A DNA stretch of 64,000 bases from Sabethes cyaneus (lineage: Eukaryota > Arthropoda > Insecta > Diptera > Culicidae): positions 22,084,268-22,148,267 of the forward strand of contig NC_071355.1 in the NCBI RefSeq assembly GCF_943734655.1, in the 5' to 3' direction. Made by a program: the position numbers and the translations under genes. Shown here piece after piece: positions 32,120 to 45,450 of this stretch (its first letter is position 1; every line of letters starts with the position of its first letter). The notes under the pieces are model-generated. The model was not told where the DNA came from. It did no database searches and worked only from the letters and a program-made list of their open reading frames with translations.

Positions 32120-33060
32120 TTACTCTATTGAATCGCCTTTTGCCTGGATAACACGCTTCAAACGCTTTTTAAAGTCGTTACATGCGGTACGCACTACTTC
32201 CACCGGAATATTATCCCATATCTTGTTGATAACTAACTTAAATTCAACCAAATTATGATATTTGTAATCCTTGAGCTTCTGTTGCGTGTACCGTCATATA
32301 CAAAAATCCAGTGGGTTCAAATCGGGATAACTTGGAGGCCTTTCCTTTTTCGATACGAAATCCGTTGGATTAGCTTTTGCACCACATCTTCACAAGATTT
32401 GCAGTGTGGGCTGGAGTTCAATCCTGTTGAAAGCCATAATCTTTTTCACCATACATTCCCCAAACGGAAGTTATCAAATTTTGTTCTAAGACCATTTCCG
32501 TATAGTATTTTGCATTAACTTTCACACCCTTGTCAATAACTAATAGAACATGCTTTGGAACGTCCATGATCGAAACCGATCATTTTGAGCATGATGCGGC
32601 GTTTGAAGAACACACAACTTCTCATCAGAATAGATCACTTCTGAAACACCGTGCTGACAGAGCAGAAGTTTGCATCTTTCCTGCCGTTTTTGTTTTGTTG
32701 CTTCCGTTAATCCATGGATTTAACGTTTTTTTAATGGTTTCATATGCAGATCCATTTTCAAAATTTGACGAAGAGTTTTCCTTTCAATATTCAGCTGAAC
32801 TGCCATTTTCCGGACGGACCGTTCGCAAACGCGATGAATTCGTTCTCATACAAACTTTTTGACCTTTGCAGTTCTAACACTTCGTTTTCTTCCGGTTATT
32901 TTTACGGTTTTCAACAGATCCCGTCTCGACAAATCTTTTTAGTGTATAGTATACAAATCCTCTTTTTATGCCGTGATGTTTGAGGTCACGAAAAATAGTG
33001 CCGCATATAGCACCGTTCAACATTTTATTTATTATCAACGACCGTAACTCAAACTCTGGT
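32120..33060 (-). pseudogene. Tc1/mariner (IS630) transposase remnant
   Basis: Minus strand: helix-turn-helix region ELRSLIINKMLNGAICGTIF near 33,050-33,000 and VETGSVENR, then VIYSDEKLCVLQ (second catalytic Asp, IYSDEK box). YPDLNPLDFC (third acidic residue, PDLNPLD box) and RLKRVIQAKGDSIE to the stop at 32120 follow. About 310 residues in all. In-frame stops in the middle inactivate it. Confidence 0.75.
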
Positions 33061-33115
33061 ACGTGCACACCGAACCAGACACAATACGAAAATGAAACTG
33101 CGTCAAGTAAGACTT

Positions 33116-33520
33116 CCCAAGTAACACACAAAACAAGTTAGAAAATAATCTTCATGGAAAGTAATCGTTTAAGAGTACTATAAACGTACTTTGAAAACAT
33201 GTGTCGTTATTATCAAGGTTTTGAGATGTTTTGTGATAACATGAATTTATTTGACAGCTCATATCAAACGAATAATGTTTGTTTTTGTCAACATGTCAAC
33301 ACGAAGTTTTTATTATGTCTCCATTACTAAATTTAAACTACTGGAAGAACAAGTTATAGCTTGTGCTATAATAACGTTTTAAAATGGTATGAAATAACCT
33401 GATACATACTTCTTTCAATTGTTGTTTCATTAGACTTCAATTTTTTGCGCTTTTCTGGAAATAGAGAAGTATTGATGTATGTAATGTTATACTATTCTAT
33501 AACCAGCTGTGTTGCTTGGG
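33116..33520. mobile_element. 405-bp MITE, ends CCCAAGYAACACA
   Basis: Left end CCCAAGTAACACAC and right end GTGTTGCTTGGG are inverted with one mismatch. The interior is AT-rich and non-coding. Flanking duplication is unclear (TT on both sides). It abuts the Tc1/mariner remnant. Confidence 0.6.
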
Positions 33521-34150
33521 TTAAGTCATGATGCCACATACACATGGTCTTAGTTTGATTGTATTAATTGTATATACCGCTGCAAATATAAAATGATTTT
33601 TGATCGAATATATATGTGTCACACTGTAGAGAATATAATAAAAGCTTATCAAGTTACTACTGAAATAAGCATAAATATCAGACACTGTCAGAATGAACGA
33701 AGCAACCAATCACATGTAAGCACGCTTTTGCTTCCCAGACCGGGTATAACAATCGTATATGCCTGCGATTTCGTTTATTTGATTCTAGGAAAAAATGATA
33801 CAATCTCTCCGTCCCAAAAGGAATCAGAAGTTATTAATTTCGATAAAACATTGACCAAGTTGATGCCTTGAAAGTATATAATTTTATACAAGTGCGAAAC
33901 AATCCCTTCACTTCGATATTTTACCATTTGAACATTGAACCTAGATGAACTTGATGTTCTGACAGTAAACTGTTAAAGAAAACAACGCAGCCTTTACCGA
34001 TTATAAAGATATACTTTAAAAATTTAAGAACTATGTGTGATTCTAACCTGGTGGTTTAACTCTTTGTGCAACTACAAGTTTTAAGAAGCTTATTCAAATG
34101 ATACACAGAGTTGATCATTCGAAAACTGTCCAGCATTATTGAATTTTATT
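33521..34150. other. Unassigned spacer
   Basis: AT-rich sequence with only short frames on both strands. Nothing recognised. Confidence 0.4.
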
Positions 34151-34154
34151 TATA

Positions 34155-34498
34155 CAGTGGAATTTTGAATTTGGCATGCCTCGATTTTGGTAACAAAAAA
34201 TATTTCACTTCCAAAAATATGCTTAAATATCAGTCAGTTTCTGTACACATGCTTTAAATGACGAAAAAATGATGCCCTCAGTGTGTTCATGGAAAAATGT
34301 TTCGAACAAAAGTATTTTTATTGCACCGGACGTATAGCTCTTGATGGGGGTTTGAAACACAAATTGGTTACAATCATTGATTAATAACATTTAGTCAATT
34401 TCTAACGCATTTACAATCAATTTTTTGCTATCAAAAGAGGGTCTCGATTTTGGCAACATAGGCGACATGCATTTGTTGCCAAATTCGAAATCCTACTG
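34155..34498. mobile_element. 344-bp Tc1/mariner-type MITE
   Basis: Inverted ends CAGTGGAATTTTGAATTTGG and CCAAATTCGAAATCCTACTG with TA duplications at 34153-34154 and 34499-34500. Inner ends both carry a CTCGATTTTGG-type motif. No transposase frame. Confidence 0.75.
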
Positions 34499-34499
34499 T

Positions 34500-36300
34500 A
34501 TTTGCAGTTCTAAGCCAACCCAGTGTTCGTGTCCCCAGGCACATATCACACATATGAACCTCGGAAACACGCGTCTTCTCTAACCCTGGAATTGTACTGC
34601 AACTGTTATCAACATACCTATAGAAGCCTGTCTGAACAGACAAAAAGTGCAAAGTCCCAAAATGGAATATTCTGCCAAAATTTTACTCCCATTCAAATGC
34701 GCTAATTCAGTTGTTATATAAATTATATTTTGTTAAAAAAATCTGCCAAGCATGAACTTGTCAGTCAACCACCATCTACGTTCGATGATACAAACAATTA
34801 AAGTCGAAAATTGGTCAATAACCATCGCTCTAAATTGACCAAGTTTAGAGTTCTTTTTTTCGTTTTCAGCATTAATAGTACAAATTCAGAACTACGCTAT
34901 CTTTTCTTATTTGCTTATTCAAAATTCTATAAGGGAAAGGCACTAATATGAACCAAGTATGTATGTACTGGAACAGAAAGCACAACAGCAAAATTTGTAC
35001 AAATCACCTAGAATTAAGTCATGTGCTTATCAAAAAGCACACGTACGTATGTTGGAGCAAAAAAAAACGAACAACACACTGATGAATTATTTAAAACAAT
35101 CTCCAAAAAATGTCCTCTAATCGTGATTTGCAATTCGCCGTATTTACAAGTGACTACATATTACACTTTCTTCAATTCAAATTCGACTCACGGTATGTTA
35201 ATTTGTCCTAAACGCACCACAAATACCTCAACCAACACATCCCTAAACGCTCGGATAAAAAATCGATCTGCGACAATGTCAGTGTTTAGCGACCACGCGA
35301 GAAGCGGAGTGCACGTGATGGAGAACTTTTCCTGATGTACCTATACTTTTGCCTGCTCCATGCTGAACGAACCAACTTAAATATCGTCTTTCGGGGCGGT
35401 TTCGTGCAACCTTTGACCGAACCACTCTCATAAAAGCCCGTACTAAATATTGCAAAATTAGCGGCGATAGCATAAACGACGGTAGTTCCAAGCGACCGAG
35501 TAACGAATTATTACATAGATCCATATAATGGGACTCATCATCATCCAGTCAGGCAGTATACCGGTTAAACCACATCTTCTTCCCTCGCGCGTTCGTCTCT
35601 CCGACCGGCACCGGTGCCCAAGCTCAAGCCCAAGCCCAGCACAGCACAGCACGCATATTGTTGGTCGGCGCGAACACGTAATCGCTGTTTACATTTCACT
35701 TTCCTCAAAGTCGAGTCCAACTCTTGGTTTAAAAATGATTGGTTCCCCGGTATAATATGTACAAGCACGATCAAAACATTGCTTTAACGAATCGGAGCTC
35801 GCGGGCATTGTTCTCGTGATACGTACGTCTTTCTTTCGCTGGCAGTGCACCCGCATATCGCCTATTCCCGTCTCATGAGACCGCTCTCGGAAACATTTCT
35901 CTTTATCTCCATCAAGATGCATTCAAGTGTCATAAAATTACACAAAAAATAACTCGGCATTCTTTGCTCACGTCTCATATTTATTTTTGGTTCTCCCAGT
36001 TTTGGCAGTCGGTTTTACTGAGATATACATATTTGGTTGCCTGCCTTCCTCCAGCCAGCAGGCAAACCGAGCATAAAACTACTCGCATTACCTGAAAACC
36101 AGTCTCACCGCTGAGGCTTCCGAACCACTTCTGACTTCTGTGTATACAACAAGACTTTAAGTACCCCACAGACGACGACAGGACCAACCGAAATTGTTTC
36201 CACTCTGTATTCTGTTTGTTAGTGTATTACATTTTTGGGGCAGTATCCTAACTAATACACCCTTCCTCATTCCGCTTCCGCAACAGAAAAATCGCTGCTG
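34500..36300. other. Mostly non-repetitive region, no gene assigned
   Basis: No LINE or TIR text recognised. From 35.2 kb composition becomes more GC-balanced, with CCCAAGC and CAGCACAG short runs at about 35,620-35,650. It could hold regulatory or untranslated sequence of Kdm2, but no open frame with domain similarity is visible. Confidence 0.35.
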
Positions 36301-36860
36301 CTGACCACAGCATGGAATGACGAAACCGAAAAATTATTTTTATTTATCGCGTCTTTCTGCGTCTTGCTTTTCAGTTCAGCTCAGTTCAGTTCAGCGGTTC
36401 CACCGCTGTGGAATCGTTCTCGTATACAATTCGCCGAAAAACGACCATCTGAGTGGCACTGTGCACTGCCACTGGCAAGAGCAGCAAGGTAGATGGACCC
36501 TCGCTCGACCGACCAGCGCAGATTACTGCGCGCTTCAACGCTGTTTCGTGCGAAATCTCGGGAACATCGAAAAACACGTCCACCGCATTCGGCGCGTACT
36601 CCAGCGGGAGTGGTGTGGTGAATCAGTTCGGCATTCGCAATTCGCAATCGCTCGCTCGCAACAACCAAGCGTGGCCGGCGCCGCACCGCAGCTCCGCTGC
36701 CAGCGCAGCGAAAAACGAAGAAGGTGGCAGTGATGCCAAACCGAGAAGGATAATTGGACGAAAGTGTCCGTGCGGACGATTTGATGATGATGATGATGAT
36801 GATGAGAGAAAAATGATAGATCGAATTTGTAAATCTGTTTGCCCAGGGTAGGGCCCGAAC
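36300..36860. promoter_or_regulatory. GC-richer island, possible promoter/5' exon
   Basis: A CpG- and GC-rich stretch in AT-rich surroundings. TTCAGTTCAG initiator-like repeats lie at 36,370-36,400 and a (GAT)n run at 36,780-36,806. Overlapping open frames on both strands show no recognisable domain. Placed upstream of the Kdm2 exons, it is one candidate for the missing 5' end, but direction and use cannot be shown from sequence. Confidence 0.25.
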
Positions 36861-37199
36861 CATGGAACAAATTTTATTTTCCATCCCTCTGACATTTATG
36901 CACTGTCACAAAATATGTCTAAAATATGTCAAAATATTATCCCTAAATATGTCTATGCGACGTTCTCGTTCGCGGCCGTCGACAGAAGCTGTAAACCATA
37001 GAGTCGCGTCTGCAACCACCCAACTCCCGAGACCAAACAGCTAGTGCGCACTATTTATACTGAAAATCCGTCGGCAACCCCCGAAAACCGACCGCTACCA
37101 AACGTAGATCAGAAAACCTGGTTCCTAAAGAGCAGCCAGGTGAGTAAGTTGACTAGGAATAATCGGATACTGAAGCAACGGCTAGCAACTAGGTCTATA

Positions 37200-38340
37200 C
37201 TAGGTTATTTCCAAGATTTGGGAGGAGAAGAAGCTACCGGAGGGATGGATGGAAGGAGTGGTTCATCCCATCTGCAAAAAGAGTGATCGGTCCGACGGTT
37301 GTAACTATCGCGGCATAACGCTGATAAACGCCGCCTACAAGGTACTCTCCCGGATCCTGTTGCGCCGGCTGTCACCGATAGCACAAGGTTTCGATGGGAA
37401 CTATCAGGTGAGCTTCATGTGGGCTTGTGCCACTACGGACCAAATTTTCACCATTCGACAGATCTCGCAGAAATGTCGGGAGTACAACGTGCCCACGTAT
37501 CACATTTTTGTTGATTTCAAAGCAGCATACGATACGGTCGATCGGAACCAGCTTTGTCAGCTACGCATTGATCGAATGATGTGTTTCGTGCGCATCTCGG
37601 AGACATTTTCGAGTCCCTTCGAGACGCGGCGAGGGTTGAAACATATCCTGCATGTTGTTCAACATCACTCTTAAGGAGGGGATCCAACGAGCGGGCGTCG
37701 AAACGAAAGGCACGATTTTCGCCAAGAGTAACCAACCCTTAGGCTTTGTAGAAGACTTTGATATCATCGCCAGAAGCTTTGCGACGGTGGAGGTAATCTA
37801 CGCCAGACTGAAAGCGAAGTCTAGGAGGATTGAGCTAACAATAAATACGCCGGCGACCAAATACATGGAAGGAAGAGGCTTAAAGAAAGCAAATGCGTGC
37901 CTCCCACAGACGGTAACCGTTGACGGCGACGAACAAGACTAGTAAGGAGATTCTGCGGCACATTTAAGCAGGAAATCCGGCCTACTTTGTCCTTCACAAA
38001 ACGTTACGATCAAGCATACACCGCCGAACAAAACCCCCAACAGACGAGAAGTTCTTTATGGCCTTGAAATCCCACGGAGGACATACGCGCCCTTGCCGTA
38101 TACAAACGGAAGGTACTGCGGACACGTGAATCGTGTGCCGGACACATCGTAAGGATGCCAGACGACAGTGCAACAAAAACAGTTCTCTTCAACAACCCAA
38201 CCGGCCGGCACCACGAACAGGGGGGCTCAACGTGCAAGTGATTTGTGTCTTTCGAGACGACTGCGAAATTGGCGACGAGTGGCCCAAGATCGAGTTGAAT
38301 TCAGACGACTGCTTGAAACAGGACGAGCTTTAGGCTGCTT
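37200..38340 (+). mobile_element. Degraded RTE copy
   Basis: HPICKKSDRSDGCNYRGITL, then INAAYKVLSRILLRRLSPIA, near 37,260-37,380 (RT fingers). THIFVDFKAAYDTVDRNQL lies at 37,500-37,550, a GFVEDFDIIARSFATVE region (decayed FADD) at 37,740, and the connection region with RMPDDSATKTVLFNN near 38,150. Frameshifts divide it, but it is among the better-preserved copies. Confidence 0.75.
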
Positions 38341-38510
38341 ACGACAATGAGCATGGCTAAAATACTACGTAGCCCAGTTGAAATCTGGCCGTAAAGCTTT
38401 GGGAAAAATTCGTTGAGTCTGTAGCAATCATGTAGAAAAATTTTGCCTTTCGCTTTGTATTCGATTCCAAGTTTTAGCTAGTTAGGCACAATGCACCTTA
38501 TTTTTTAGCT

Positions 38511-39950
38511 CTTATTTATTTATATCATCAACAAACTTACATGGCCCCAATGATGGTTTAACTTCTTAAGACTAGTGATCAAGTGTTACTATTTGAGTAA
38601 TAAATTCACATAAAGATAAATAAAAACGAGTAAACAAATTAATTGGACCGACTGAAGAAGCAGTGGAATCGCTCACGTAGAGCTTGGCGTGGTAGATGGA
38701 AATCGAATATCGATGCTACTTCGTCAAACGTTCTCTGGAGACTGCTGCGGGCCCGGTATTTGCTGTAGTTCGTACGGTAGTGTGACATACTCAGCATAGC
38801 AGTATTTCGAAAGGATCCAGAATGCACATTATGGTCGATACGCTTAAGAATTCGAGGGCAGTCTATTTTTCCTCGCAGAGTATCGGCGACTAGCTGGGCT
38901 TTAGAAGTATCCCTCCGTGTGAAGAGATTATCCACGTGGATCGGCAGACATCGACTTTAATAGCTCGGTAAGTGATACGGATTTCGTCAGGGCTACCGAC
39001 GAAGAGCAAAACGTAGAAAGCGGCACTGGACGGATTCGCTTCGTTCAGAACTGTTGTAGTAGTTCGGTTTCCAAACCGCAGAACATCATCAGCATATGAT
39101 AACCTTGGTCCTTCAAGGTCCACGTCGTTGAAATAGAACACGAATATGAGCGGTCCGAGATGACTGCCCTGACACAATCACGAATGGCAACCATCAGCTG
39201 ACGATCTGTTAGATAAGAACGGAACCATCGCAGGAACGATGGGCGTAGTAAGGCACAGCATTAGTAGTAATGGATCGACCAGGGAGGAAGCCATGCTGAT
39301 CCGCGCTTAAATATTGCTTGCAATGTGAAAAAAGTGGCTCAAAACCGATTAGCTCGAGCAATTTCGAAATGGCACTCAACGATGTAATTCCTCGGTAATT
39401 GCCCACATCTCGCTAGTTGCCTTTTTTGTGCACAGGAAACATATGAGCAGATATCCGGCAAGACGGAAATACACTGGAATACGAGCAGTAGTGGTCTAAC
39501 CAAACAAGAGATATGCTTCTTCATGGAAGCGGACGGAATTCCATCTGGACCGGGATTGAAGGAGTCACTTTAATTGCGTAGCAGCAGTGAAGATCATTTC
39601 GGTGTTTATACCCAGATCACTCAGAGCTTGACTGTACGATGGGACGTTGCTTACGGTGCAGTCGACTTCGTCGCTGGTTAAATTTTCATAACTAAACACG
39701 CTAGCAAGCTTTTCAGCGAATAGGTTGCATATGTCTGTAGAATTTGAGGCAACTTCATCGCGATAGATCATAGAGGACGGCAGCCCGCATTGCTTGCGTT
39801 GCTCGTTCACAAACTTCCAGAAAGCTTCGGGGTGCGACCTCAGTTTCCGCTGAAACCTACGTAGAGCGGCTTTCGTAGAGCGGCTCTTTTTAGTGATTTC
39901 GTAGAGTGGCTCTTTTTAGTGATTACGTCAAACTAGTCGAGTTTTCCGAA
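38511..39950 (-). mobile_element. CR1/Jockey-group LINE copy, 5'-truncated
   Basis: Minus strand: pre-RT linker FWKFVNEQRKQCGLPSSMIY near 39,820, GNYRGITSLSAISKLLELIG at 39,400, DQHGFLPGRSITTNAVPYY at 39,290. QGSHLGPLIFVFYFNDVDL and LSYADDV (YADD catalytic box) lie near 39,080. The tail region TLRGKIDCPRIL at 38,880 is followed by a TAAATAAA-type 3' end at about 38,512. Several frameshifts. Same family as 41,215-42,383, in opposite orientation. Confidence 0.7.
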
Positions 39951-41214
39951 TTTACTTTCTTAGAGCCGCTTATTCGCTATTCCCAAACCTCACGAAGCAC
40001 GAAGCGTGTTCTTTAGATTAGATAGATTTATTAAGTATTTTTTTGTTAGGCAAATAGCCGCTATATGGAACAATCGGCACGTACAGAAATAAAATACATG
40101 GATTTATTTTTGCCACATGTAGTTTAGAGGTTTCTCATGTTCGTTTAGTTTGATGTGTTATTGAGTACTTCAAGTTGGATTACTTAGGAATTCAGTCCCC
40201 GGACTGGAACTTTCGAAGCTGGTCAGCGATCTGGTCGCTAAGAGTTTGGTCCAGTGATAAGAAAACACGCATCGGGTTTTTGTTTCTGCGATTTCAGAGG
40301 ATTTCTAAGGACTTTGGAGACGCTTGTGTTCGTAGAGTGAGTACTTTTGGTAGATTGCGTCTACCGTTTTGTTTCCCCCCTTTAGAGTCACGAGTCACAA
40401 GATGGTGCCTAAGTCACTTGCTTCGAAGATTCGTGAAAGTATATAGCAGGTTGAGCAGGTGGTCGTATTTCGGCAGGCTACAAGTCTCCGTTATATAGTA
40501 AATCAAAACTATCACATCAAAAATGCGTTTTTCACCAAAATTGTAGAAAATTAGGATATCATATTAAGAAGAACAGTCAGATATAACCTATGATTGGTTC
40601 AGATTTTGGTCAACCGGGAGTATCTGAGTAATCTTGCTGAAGGCTAGAAGCTTGCCTATTCGGTCAACTTTTTCAAAAAGTATGGAGGTCTGTGTCTAGT
40701 GGCACATAAGCTGGGTTGACGTGAAGCTACGAATGTGGATGTAATTCGATGTTGCTGGACATTTTTGATTTTTGAGTCTGTTATCCAAATAATAGATGAG
40801 GGCGAAATTAAATTTTCCAAATACCTGTGTATCATTTTTACCAATTTCCTGCAATTTGTAATTCCATAAAGAGTTAAACGACCAAATCACAATCACATAT
40901 GCTTTAGTTAATGGCGGTGATAATATTTTGACGATTTTTGCATGACTTTTAGCACCAGATAACTCCAGATAACTGACTGGAATGGAAACTAAATAACAGT
41001 AGCCAAAAGATATACGCTTATTGGCCTAAATAACTTGTTCAAAACCATTAAATTTTTGTCATTAAAGTCACAGCTTTCGATTAAACAGCAAATAATCAAT
41101 CGATCTGGTTATCATTTACAACACTGATTCGTTCTCGTCAATTTCGAAAATATGTAGTTGAAAGCACCATTTTATTATGACAGAATAATTTGAATTACGA
41201 TTCATTCCGTCGCT
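39951..41214. other. Spacer between opposed LINE copies
   Basis: A 107-codon plus frame at 40,175-40,498 is Arg/Ser/Phe-rich with no recognisable domain. A short ATGGTGCC... frame follows at about 40,402. It may be a 5' portion of a LINE. The rest is AT-rich. Confidence 0.3.
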
Positions 41215-42383
41215 AGTCTTTGAGTGGCAGTTCTTGGCAGACTCGGTATCAGCGGCAGTATGTTGCGCTGGTTCAGTTCGTACCTCGTAGGTCGCCAACT
41301 GATTGCGACAGTTGCAGGTTTTCAATCAAATGCGTTTCCGGCCTCATCTGAAATCCCACAAGGTTGTCATTTGAGACCGTTAATCTTCCTGTTGTACTTC
41401 AATGATGTCAACTATGTACTCAGAGGTCCTCGTCTCTCCTTCGCCGACGATTTCAAGATGTACTTGAAGATACGTTCCAAGGACGATGCAATTTGTCGTC
41501 AACAAGAGCTTGAGACTTTTACGAATTGGTACAATCTGAACTGCCTGCTCGTCAATCCTGAAAAGATTTCCATTATTTCTTTTGCCCGGAGAACCCGTCA
41601 TTTTTAACAAGTCACGCGGTACGGAAATCCAACGTGTCGACCAGGTAAAGGATCTCGGCGTTATTTTAGATAGCCAGTTATCGTTTAAACGGCATATTTC
41701 TTACATTATGGACAAGGCATCCAGAACATTAGGATTCGTCTTCCGCATCGCTAAGAGCTTCACTGACGTATATTGGCTCAAAGCATTATACTGTCCACTC
41801 GTCCGTTCGACTCTGGAGTACGGTTCCGTTGTCTGGCATCCATATTACCAAAACGGGATGCAAAGGATTGAATCAGTTCAACGCCGCTTCTTACGCTTTG
41901 CTCTCCGTCGTCTACCATGGCGAAATCCGTTCCAGTTGCCGAGTTATGAAAGTCGATGCCGATTAATACACTTAGAGACACTACAGACACGAAGGAACAT
42001 CGCAAAAGCTATGTTTGCTGTCGCCACGTTGCAGGGAAGAATTGATTGTCCGGCTATTCTTGGAGCGATTGATCTAAACGTGCGTCCCAGGGCACTGCGT
42101 AACAACTCAATGCTGAGGGTACCTGCTCAACGCACCAACTACGGACGAAACAGTTGACTGGTATACAGCGAGTTTTCAATCGGGTTGCATTCGCTTTTGA
42201 TTTTAATTTGTCACGTGAAACGGTCCGTCGTAACTTTTCGATGTTTTTTCCACAAATGACGACTAAGAAAATTGTTAGTGTTTGTAATTGTAATTTCTTG
42301 ACTGTGATTGTTATTAGATTAAGCTACTTATCCATCATTGGGACTATAGTCTGTTGATGTCGACTTAATAAATAAATAAATAA
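41215..42383 (+). mobile_element. CR1/Jockey-group LINE copy with intact 3' end
   Basis: RT region: GISGSMLRWFSSYLVGRQLI, then IPQGCHLRPLIFLLYFNDVN and LSFADDFKMYLKI (FADD box, 41,437-41,475). After a one-base frameshift near 41,600 it continues VDQVKDLGVILDSQLSFKRH, STLEYGSVVWHPYYQNGMQ and an AMFAVATLQGRIDCP tail to the stop at 42,157. The 3' end is a (TAAA)-type run at 42,367-42,382. RT catalytic and thumb motifs are preserved, suggesting a relatively recent copy. The 5' half is missing. Confidence 0.75.
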
Positions 42384-42475
42384 CAGCCTCTCCCAGCCGA
42401 GATTGCAACATACAATGTAGGCTAACTGGGCTCCAAGCTAACTGGGAGGCAAAATTTAAACATTTTTCTTCTATT
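42384..42475 (-). mobile_element. SINE head fragment
   Basis: The minus strand has GCCTCCCAGTTAGCTTGGAG and a TGTTGCAATCTCGGCTGGGA box-B region, with a partial duplication of the AGCTAACTGGG phrase. Lies immediately downstream of the LINE 3' tail. Confidence 0.5.
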
Positions 42476-43400
42476 ATTTAAATTTGCTTTTATGTTAACC
42501 CTAAGTATCAATTCATGGCAAATCTTCCGAGCAACCGCATGATGCCTGCTTTCCCATTTGAAATCTCCGGAGTGGATTACACTGGTCTCATTACCATCAA
42601 GCTAGGACGCTATAACCTGAAGCACATAGAATGATACATCGCCTTATTCCCCCAGGAAACATTTCTGGCTACGCCCGTGTAAAGACACGGTTGCGCTGTT
42701 TTCTTTAAATTTAAGACAACAATTTCGACTAAGTTTAATGTTCAAATGATAAAATCGATCAAAGGGGAGATATTTTGACAGTGCTTGTTATTTATGCTTA
42801 TTTGAATAGCACCTCAATTAATTTTTATTATATCCTCTATATCAATCACTTATAGAAAAATTTCTGATCAATTGATGCAAATATCGCTAAAATCCATTGA
42901 AACTTGACTTGAGTTGACTTGACTTGAGTTATAAGCGTGCAAAGCGTATCCACTTCTCGTTACATGCTTATTTCATGAATTTCTAGTGCACTTCAACCTA
43001 GTATAGTATAAAAACGTAGTTCTTCGTTAATATTATTATGATTCACGAGCGATTTAAATTTCATTCATGTTTTTATAATTTAATCCGTTAAATTACTTTG
43101 ACTGCACGCTTTTATGAACACGTTTTACTTTCAGAACATTAAATTGGTTTAGGTTCAAACAAGGGAAATAATTTCTGACCTGTTGGGATGGGGAGGCTTG
43201 GTTGATTCATCAATTATGATAATACTTGACATTTAATATTGACATTTTAATAGCGAACTTCCAAAAAAATATCCTCCCGTAAGACGTTTTTCTATCTCAA
43301 GAGGATTGTTACCACCACTGAACTAATTAATCCCGAAAAGCTAAATATTTTATGGCAACCCTGAATGTGTATTAACACGCTGCTGCTCTGCTCGTCCAAA
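42476..43400. other. Unassigned AT-rich spacer
   Basis: No gene or inverted-repeat pair recognised. TTGACTTGAG phrases near 42,905 form a very short local repeat. Confidence 0.35.
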
Positions 43401-43646
43401 AATTGTTCTGTTCAATTTCAGTTTGCTTGCGGCCATGGTAAGCGTTAGATGTGTGTTTCGTCTGTGGTTTATGCTCTCACTGGCACTGCCGTTCGTTCCG
43501 TTCCGTACGAACTGGGCTTGGTGTTTTCCCTTTAGTGCCCCACTCCCCCGTACCCAGCGTTACTGCTCATGTCCCCTGTTCTATCTATTTCTTCTCTCTT
43601 CCCTTGAAAACAGCTTCTCACTGCCTCGTTCGTCATGTGCTAGTGC

Positions 43647-43685
43647 TGGCTGGCTGGTTGGTTGGTTGGCTGGCTGGCTGGCTAG
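43647..43685 (+). repeat. (GGCT/GGTT)n microsatellite
   Basis: Nine to ten tetranucleotide units GGCT/GGTT in a pyrimidine-rich, GC-balanced region. Confidence 0.8.
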
Positions 43686-44099
43686 GCTCACCTCACACAT
43701 TCGTCGACGTCGAAGCATGATGAAAAATGAATGAAACCATTCTCTCGAAAATGCCGCAATGCATGTGATGGCGGATCGAAGTTTTTTTTCTGCTGACCAT
43801 AGATGTTGATTTTCTTAGCTGACTGTGGTGTCAATACTAAAAAAATAATAAATTGCCGAACGAAAATATAACTGGCATTATTTGAGCGTTGCAAAATAAT
43901 AAACCATTTTATATCAAATAACTTTTCCATTATGGCGTCAGTAGGGAAGAGCAACACAAAAAGGTTTTTAACTGCCCACCATAAAATCATGCACTTGCTA
44001 ATCGTTTATTTTATATCGCGACTACACCTCTAGTATGACCTGATACGCAACACCACCCGACAATTCGACAGGAACTGGAATCGGTCTTTTTCACTCTGA

Positions 44100-45450
44100 T
44101 CGGCAACGTGGGGGAGACAACAGGAAAGGAAGAGAAAAAAAAGAACATGCATCACTTACTAATTGCCTGCGACTTTTGGATGGCGATATGGACACTTTAT
44201 CAGACATTTCTGCTCGATACCCCGGCACTGATCCAATATGCTGCACTCTTGTTCCCGTTTCGTTACTGGTGCGGTCGGCGTCCACACGGCTGCTTTACAG
44301 TCCGGAGTTTGATCGCGGGTCCAATCGAACGTAAAAATTTAGCCCCAATTTTTTTTTCTTCAGGCACCAAACCCTTACCGAAACGAATTCCGGTTGACGA
44401 ACAAGTTCTGACCACTAGAAGCAACCTGCAAACACTTCGAAACAGGCCCAGAACTTTAAACTATCAATTTTCCACTCCTTTGCTCGTATTTTTTCACTCG
44501 TTTTTTTTTTCTCTTTCGAATTATTTCTTCCACTAGCCGCAACAGCAGCAGCAGCTAAAGCACACACAACCTATCACTTTGGGCTCCGTTCTCTCACTCT
44601 TGATGTCACACATCGAACACTGCCTGCTAGCTCTGGTTGCTTCGATTCGACGATTCACTCTCCGCCGACTACAACCCACCACCATACCAGCCTCCTTCCG
44701 AAACCATTCGTTGGTAGCCTATGCTACTGCCTGCTCACTCACTTCACATCGACGTCTGTACAAAACCGCTTGCTTACCGCACACTCCGACTTGCCAATTC
44801 CGTCAAATACACCAACACATCCTGGGGTTGCTCCTCCCTTCACAACACCTCAGCTCTAAAAGCTATCTAAAATCCCACTCGACCGACGTGTGTTGTTTTG
44901 TCGTTCGATCTTTTTCGAGTGTACAACGCGCGAGCTTATAGGCCTAGGTAGGTACCCACTATACATATCTTTCTCGCTTAGCGTGATGTGATATTTTGCG
45001 CTGCCTCTTGGTTTGCTCCTCTCAGCAGCAGCAGCAGTGCAGTTCAATGCGTACACTACACGGCACGGGCACGGTACCAGTTACCATCAGACCACCGCCT
45101 GCCTGGGGGACAACTCACAACAAAAGCACTCGCCGTACATCCGCGATGACAGAAGAAGACGCACCACCAGCATCACCACAAACAGAGCACAAATTCAGCA
45201 GCAAAACACGTCCGCTCGTACGAAGCATTCGCGACGTAATGTCGTCGTCGTCGTCGTCCGTCTCCGTCGGTCGAGGAGTGAGCAGCATAGAGCTTATGCT
45301 GCTTTTACGTTGTGGAACGGTAATCGGTGTGTGATGTGGTACATGCGTGTTGGTGTATTGTGAATGAAAACGTAGTTCATGAATGAATGAATGTCGACTG
45401 CGGTCGGCTGACACCGGTGTTGCCATCGTGCTTATGAAGTGAACGATTTC
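44100..45450. promoter_or_regulatory. Non-repetitive GC-richer region, possible 5' end
   Basis: Has no transposon text, contains CAG and GTC triplet runs (45,026 and 45,240-45,260), and carries on the minus strand a CCTATAAGCTCGCG TATA-like box (about 44,942-44,935). About 160 bp farther down the minus strand comes a GCG|GTAAGC donor-like site (about 44,782). This arrangement could be a noncoding first exon for minus-strand Kdm2. Speculative: no coding signal, and open frames here lack recognisable domains. Confidence 0.22.

Noticed and set aside
36381..36884. 167-codon minus frame and 138-codon plus frame
   Set aside because: Both open in a GC-rich island; no recognisable domain, no good splice or start context that decides for either.
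43423..43440. Tiny plus-strand exon between CAATTTCAG and GTAAGCG
   Set aside because: Splice-site look-alikes 16 bases apart with no partner exons; likely chance.
44108..44941. Plus-strand frames of 142 and 120 codons
   Set aside because: No domain, Ser/Leu/His-rich, no supporting splice pattern; left as possible regulatory sequence.
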